A DNA stretch of 64,000 bases from Clostridia bacterium (lineage in GTDB: Bacteria; Bacillota; Clostridia; Christensenellales; Borkfalkiaceae), in contig JAGATP010000041.1 of the NCBI GenBank assembly GCA_017621155.1, positions 49,235 through 113,234 on the forward strand, written 5' to 3'. Shown here piece by piece: positions 60,000 through 64,000 of this stretch. The notes under the pieces are model-generated. The model was not told the DNA's origin. It saw only the letters and a list, made by a program, of their open reading frames with translations, and did no database searches. How positions within the stretch are numbered: position 1 is the first letter of the stretch; each line of letters starts with the position of its first letter. The position numbers were made by a program, and so were the translations under genes.

Positions 60000-61817
60000 A
60001 TGACGAAAGACATGATGCTTGAATCCATCCGCTCGCCCGAAGACATCAGGGCATACGATCAAAAACAGATAAAAACGCTTTGCGAGGAAATCAGGGGAGA
60101 GATTTTATCCGCCGTTTCGAAAAACGGGGGACATCTCGCCTCGAATCTCGGCATGGTCGAAGCGACCGTCGCGATGCATCGGGTGTTCCATTCTCCTGCC
60201 GATCAGTTCGTGTTTGACGTGGGGCATCAATGCTATGCCCATAAACTCCTCACGGGGAGATACGAGGGCTTTTCTTCCCTTCGCACCTTAGGGGGAATTT
60301 CCGGGTTTACCAATCCCACCGAGAGCGAACACGACGCCTTTTACGAAGGGCATTGCGGCACTTCGCTCTCCGCCGCGCTCGGGCTTGCCGCCGCCAACGC
60401 CATTCAGGGCAAAAAGGACTACGTCGTCGCCGTCGTCGGGGACGGCGCGTTTACCAACGGCATGATTTACGAGGCGCTCAACAACTGCACGCAAAAGAGG
60501 GATTTGCACCTCATTTTCCTCTTGAACGACAACGAGATGTCCATCTCCAAAAACGTGGGAGCTTTCCCCAAGCACCTCGATACCATGCGCACGAGCCGCG
60601 AGTATTACACGTTCAAGCATAAAGTCAGCAAGCTGCTCTCTCGCGTTCCCTTCTTGTTCCGCATGGGGCGTAAGACCAAGGCGTTTATGAAGCGGCAGGT
60701 CTTAAAATACAACCTCTTCGAGAGCCTCGGCGTGGACTACATCGGGCCGGTGGACGGAAACGACGTCGAAAAGATGGAAGTTGTTTTGGAAGAGGCAAAG
60801 CGGAGACACAACGTCTGCGTCATTCATATGGTGACGAAAAAGGGCAAGGGCTACGCCCCTGCCGAGCAAAATTCCTCTCTCTATCACGGCGTCGGCGCTT
60901 TCTCCTTGGAAGAGGGGTACAAGGAGTGCAAGGAGAGCTTTTCCGAGCAATTCGGAGAAGAATTGGCGGAAGCGGCGAAGGAAAATCCTTCCATTTGCGC
61001 CATCACCGCCGCCATGTGCGACGGGACGGGGCTGAACCGCTTTGCCGAAGAGTTCCCCGATCGCTTTTTCGACGTCGGCATTGCCGAAGAGCACGCCGTC
61101 ACTTTTGCGGGCGGACTTGCCAAAAAGGGATTTTTACCCGTCTTTGCGGTGTATTCCACCTTCTCTCAGCGCATTTACGATCAGGTCTGGCATGACGTCG
61201 CCCTGCAAAATCTCCCCCTCATTCTCTGTTTAGACCGATCGGGCTTTGTCCCCGGTGACGGAATCACCCATCAGGGCATTTTCGACGTGCCTCTCTTTTC
61301 CGCCATTCCCCATGCGGAGATCTACTCTCCCGAAACGTATGCGGAGCTTCGCTCCTCCCTCCATCGCGCCATCGAGCGCAGGGGCTTGACCGTGATCCGC
61401 TATCCGAAGGGCGCGGAGAGCCCTTGCGAGGGGCTTATCGATCGGGGAGATTACTGTGCGACGCCCGACATCGAAGAGGAGGAAAACGTCCTCGTCACTT
61501 ACGGAAGAGTGACAAAGCGGGCGCTTGCCGCCTGCAAAGAAGCGGGCTTCGGACTCGTCAAGCTCGTAAGGATATACCCCCTTCCCGAGCTTCCTCTAAA
61601 AAAGGCAAAGAGGTGCTATCTCCTTGAAGAGGGGTACTTGCAGGGGGGAATCATGCAAAAGCTTGCCGTTCGCCTCGAAGGGGAAGGAAAGCGTTGCTTC
61701 CTTCACGCAGTCGAGGATTTCATGCAGCACGCTTCGCTCGACGCCCTCTATGCCCTCGTCGGAATGGACGAAGCGAGCCTTGTCAAAAAATTAAAAAACT
61801 TTGCAGGTAAGGTATGA
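60000..61817 (+). CDS. dxs: 1-deoxy-D-xylulose-5-phosphate synthase
   Basis: A 605-aa ThDP enzyme that condenses pyruvate and glyceraldehyde 3-phosphate, the first step of the MEP isoprenoid pathway. FDVGHQCYAHKLLTGR, EGHCGTSLSAALG, the ThDP site VVGDGAFTNGM and the transketolase block FFDVGIAEEHAVTFAGGLA occur in order, and QGIFDV ends the active-site region. The start may be ATG 60000, with AAGGA directly before it, or ATG 60012; the difference is four residues. The chain is slightly shorter than E. coli Dxs (620). The stop overlaps the next ATG. Confidence 0.93.
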   Translation: MTKDMMLESIRSPEDIRAYDQKQIKTLCEEIRGEILSAVSKNGGHLASNLGMVEATVAMHRVFHSPADQFVFDVGHQCYAHKLLTGRYEGFSSLRTLGGISGFTNPTESEHDAFYEGHCGTSLSAALGLAAANAIQGKKDYVVAVVGDGAFTNGMIYEALNNCTQKRDLHLIFLLNDNEMSISKNVGAFPKHLDTMRTSREYYTFKHKVSKLLSRVPFLFRMGRKTKAFMKRQVLKYNLFESLGVDYIGPVDGNDVEKMEVVLEEAKRRHNVCVIHMVTKKGKGYAPAEQNSSLYHGVGAFSLEEGYKECKESFSEQFGEELAEAAKENPSICAITAAMCDGTGLNRFAEEFPDRFFDVGIAEEHAVTFAGGLAKKGFLPVFAVYSTFSQRIYDQVWHDVALQNLPLILCLDRSGFVPGDGITHQGIFDVPLFSAIPHAEIYSPETYAELRSSLHRAIERRGLTVIRYPKGAESPCEGLIDRGDYCATPDIEEEENVLVTYGRVTKRALAACKEAGFGLVKLVRIYPLPELPLKKAKRCYLLEEGYLQGGIMQKLAVRLEGEGKRCFLHAVEDFMQHASLDALYALVGMDEASLVKKLKNFAGKV

Positions 61818-62644
61818 GTCATCAAGACAACGAGCAAATACTGCATATTTTATCCCTCCTTCTGAATCGCTACGAACGCCTCATCACCAAAGAACAGGTC
61901 GATTTGGTGCGAGAGAGCGGGGTATCCGAAGAGAGGGCTTTTCTTCTGCTTTTAAAGGAGTATTGCGGGTTGGATTCCGCCCTCTTTGACGCCTATTTCC
62001 CCAAAATGGTCAAGCGGGAGAGGGCGGAGGAGTACCGAGCGGATGCCTATTATCGGACGGTGCATTTTCCCGAAGCCACGCAGGGCAAATGGCGCTTCGG
62101 CAAAGGGGAGTACGCTCCCTACGAGGTATTCGTCCGCGACGACTTTCAAAGGGAAGGCGAACAGGTGCTCCCGCAAATCGGCTACTTTTCCGAAACGTTC
62201 TCCTATCCTGCCGTCTGGCAGGGGGAGCGACTTTGGATGAGCGTGACGCCCAACGAAATCAACACGGCAAAGCCCTCCTTGCAGCGGGCGCACGGTCGGG
62301 TGCTGACTTCGGGGCTGGGGCTGGGATATTACGCTTTTATGGCTTCGAACAAGGAAACGGTGTCGTCCGTGACCGTCGTCGAACGGGAAAAAGACGTCAT
62401 CTCCCTCTTTTCCCGCTTTCTCCTTCCGCAGTTTCCGCACAAGGAGAAAATCAAGCTCGTTGAGGCGGATTGCTTCGATTACCTCGATTGTCCGAACGAA
62501 CCCTTCGACTTCGTGTTCGGCGATCTGTGGCACGACGTCGGGGACGGGCTCGATCTGTACCTCCGCATGAAGGAGTATGAAAAAAAGTATCCGCAGGCGG
62601 AATTTACCTATTGGATTGAAAAGACGATGAAGGAGTATCTGTAA
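61814..62644 (+). CDS. Uncharacterised protein with spermidine-synthase-like fold
   Basis: A 276-aa protein. The first 70 residues are helical. The C-terminal half has the nucleotide-binding plan of spermidine synthases and related SAM enzymes: VLTSGLGLGYYAFMAS, then VTVVEREKDV (acidic strand-2 residue), KLVEADCFDYL and FDFVFGDLWHDVGDGLDLY. No polyamine gene is nearby. Coupled to dxs by an ATGA overlap. Confidence 0.72.
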   Translation: MSHQDNEQILHILSLLLNRYERLITKEQVDLVRESGVSEERAFLLLLKEYCGLDSALFDAYFPKMVKRERAEEYRADAYYRTVHFPEATQGKWRFGKGEYAPYEVFVRDDFQREGEQVLPQIGYFSETFSYPAVWQGERLWMSVTPNEINTAKPSLQRAHGRVLTSGLGLGYYAFMASNKETVSSVTVVEREKDVISLFSRFLLPQFPHKEKIKLVEADCFDYLDCPNEPFDFVFGDLWHDVGDGLDLYLRMKEYEKKYPQAEFTYWIEKTMKEYL

Positions 62645-62651
62645 GGCTTCT

Positions 62652-63827
62652 ATGAAACACTACAACCGAACGATTTTTGCGTGCTTTATCGGCTATATCG
62701 TACAGGCGATCGTCAACAACTTTATCCCCCTTCTCTTTCTGACCTTTCGGGACGCCTATGCTCTCCCGCTCGGTCAGATTACCTTTCTCGTCACCTTTAA
62801 CTTCGGCGTGCAGCTCCTCGTCGATTTTCTGTCCGCCTCCTTCGTGGATAAAATCGGCTATAAGCCGTCCATCGTCATCGCGCACGCAACTTCCGCGCTG
62901 GGACTTATTCTCCTTGCGATTCTTCCCGAACTCATGTCTCCCTTTGCGGGACTTCTCATCGCCGTATGCGTGTACGCGATCGGCGGGGGACTCATCGAGG
63001 TGCTGGTCAGCCCCATCATGGAGAGCTGTCCCACCCAAAACAAGGAAAAGGCGATGAGCCTTCTGCACTCCTTTTATTGTTGGGGACACGTCGGCGTGGT
63101 TGCCCTCTCCACCCTCTTTTTCGGGGTCGTCGGCATTGCGCATTGGAAGATTCTCGCCCTTCTTTGGGCGATCGTCCCTGCGGCAAACCTCGTCCTCTTC
63201 CTCTGTTCTCCCATTGCGCCCCTTCTTCAGGAGGGAGAAAAGGGCATGACGGCAAGAGAGCTTGGGAAGAGCAAGCTCTTTTGGATTTTCTTTTTGATGA
63301 TGTTCTGTGCGGGAGCGTCCGAACAGGCGGTCAGCCAATGGGCGTCTGCCTTTGCCGAACAGGGGCTCGGCGTTTCCAAGACGATCGGCGATCTGGCAGG
63401 CCCGCTCTCGTTTGCCCTTCTCATGGGAACTTCCCGCGCCGTTTACGGCAAATGGGGGGATAAAATCAAGCTCGATCTCTTCATAACGGCGAGCCTCGTC
63501 CTCTGCGTTGCTTCCTATCTTCTCATTTCCTTAGTGCCAAATCCTGTCGTCGGACTCGTCGGGTGCGGACTTTGCGGCTTCTCCGTGGGAATCTTATGGC
63601 CGGGAACGTTTTCCAAGGCGTCCGCTTCCCTCAAGCGGGGTGGGACGAGGATGTTCGCCTTTCTCGCCCTTGCGGGGGACGTCGGGTGCTCGGCAGGCCC
63701 GACGCTCACGGGGACGCTCTCCTCGCTGTTTGGAGATAACCTGCACCTCGGCATTCTCTGTGGCGTGTGTTTCCCGCTCCTCTTTTTAGCCTGTATGTTC
63801 TGCCTGAAAAAATCAAAAAATCCATGA
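62652..63827 (+). CDS. MFS transporter (FucP/YfkF-like)
   Basis: A 391-aa major facilitator with 12 helices. The block IVNNFIPLLFLTFRDAYALP at the N-terminus and SFVDKIGYKP in the helix 2-3 loop fit the MFS sugar-permease group close to FucP. The centre has CAGASEQAVSQWASAF, also typical of that group. Substrate unknown. It follows the previous gene by 7 bases, so it is the third member of the dxs operon. Confidence 0.85.
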   Translation: MKHYNRTIFACFIGYIVQAIVNNFIPLLFLTFRDAYALPLGQITFLVTFNFGVQLLVDFLSASFVDKIGYKPSIVIAHATSALGLILLAILPELMSPFAGLLIAVCVYAIGGGLIEVLVSPIMESCPTQNKEKAMSLLHSFYCWGHVGVVALSTLFFGVVGIAHWKILALLWAIVPAANLVLFLCSPIAPLLQEGEKGMTARELGKSKLFWIFFLMMFCAGASEQAVSQWASAFAEQGLGVSKTIGDLAGPLSFALLMGTSRAVYGKWGDKIKLDLFITASLVLCVASYLLISLVPNPVVGLVGCGLCGFSVGILWPGTFSKASASLKRGGTRMFAFLALAGDVGCSAGPTLTGTLSSLFGDNLHLGILCGVCFPLLFLACMFCLKKSKNP

Positions 63828-63833
63828 AAAATA

Positions 63834-63866
63834 GGGCTGTCGCGTAAAGCGGCAGTCCTTCTTTCT
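63834..63866 (+). terminator. Terminator-like hairpin after the MFS gene
   Basis: GGCTGTCGC and GCGGCAGTCC pair (with wobbles) around GTAAA, followed by TTCTTTCT. Confidence 0.65.
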
Positions 63867-64000
63867 GTAGAGGATAACGGCAAGGCTCGTAGAGGATTGC
63901 CGTTAAAAAGCCACCGGCTATGCCGGTGGATCTGAAAAAGCTTTAGCTTCAAGCCTTGTAACAATATACAAAAAAGCTCCTATGTGCTAAACTGAATGTA
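63867..64000. other. Hairpin-rich edge, possible IS200/IS605-type element end
   Basis: AACGGCAA/TTGCCGTT (63876-63904) and CCACCGGC-TAT-GCCGGTGG (63911-63929) are perfect 8-bp stems, and GTAGAGGAT occurs twice (63867-63897). A CCACCGGC...GCCGGTGG hairpin followed by an A-rich GAAAAAGCTTTAGC stretch recalls the left ends of IS200/IS605 elements. The window stops before any transposase, so this is only a suggestion. Confidence 0.35.

Noticed and set aside
63870..63930. Possible CRISPR repeats at the right edge
   Set aside because: Only two short direct repeats and two different hairpins; no regular spacing or spacer pattern.

Overview
The window looks like chromosomal DNA from a Gram-positive, probably anaerobic, Clostridia-type bacterium. 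Evidence: a FeoA-FeoB fusion with a FeoB-associated Cys-rich peptide, a SufB/SufC pair with no other suf gene, a BceR-like response regulator, VanZ, a SbcD/SbcC-like pair of the small Firmicute (YhaO/YhaN) type, strong AGGAGG-type ribosome sites and housekeeping promoters that nearly all have a 17-base spacer. The exact lineage cannot be fixed from the sequence alone; an uncultured Christensenellales-like lineage is only a guess. No rRNA, tRNA, CRISPR array or intact transposase was seen.

Region 1 (1-22,209) holds housekeeping and accessory genes. A repeat (copy A, 48-480) abuts the stop of a BceR-like response regulator, which lies in a leftward operon rarA > methyltransferase > regulator. 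A CaCA cation antiporter follows, with a clear yybP-ykoY (Mn2+-type) riboswitch and terminator in its leader. Next come a ThrE-like exporter, an esterase, feoAB plus its small partner, sufC-sufB, a second ThrE, a tyrosine phosphatase, a phosphoribosyltransferase-like protein, a PlsC-like acyltransferase, a membrane protein, a rhodanese-TtcA fusion (TTG start) with a small coupled gene, and sbcD-sbcC-vanZ. The sbcD leader is made almost wholly of a short, internally deleted repeat copy (copy C).

Region 2 (22,202-55,917) is a 33-kb rightward surface-polysaccharide locus. It opens with a 532-bp repeat (copy B, carrying a nested insertion with an 8-bp target duplication) and a perfect-consensus promoter whose -10 lies in a 17-bp palindrome. 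The genes are tightly packed with many ATGA overlaps. They include a CDP-sugar module (RfbF, RfbH, an acetolactate-synthase-like ThDP enzyme, an HpcH/HpaI aldolase and an SDR reductase) that suggests a C4-branched 3,6-dideoxyhexose of the yersiniose type. A GtrA flippase and a DPM-like GT2 could load this sugar on undecaprenyl phosphate, and four GT87-like membrane enzymes could use such donors outside the cell. Two large membrane-anchored proteins with GLUG-like repeats are interleaved, and a second ThDP enzyme repeats part of the module. The distal half has five GT2 enzymes and other glycosyltransferases, a tandem GT4 fusion, a WecG/TagA enzyme, a Wzy polymerase, a Wzx flippase, and a protein that appears to fuse Wzy and Wzx in one chain. 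No initiating phosphoglycosyltransferase, chain-length regulator or CDP-glucose 4,6-dehydratase is present in the window.

Region 3 (55,918-64,000) has a heterodimeric ABC exporter pair, then a dxs > SAM-methyltransferase-fold protein > MFS transporter operon. The window ends in a cluster of hairpins that may be the edge of an IS200/IS605-type element.
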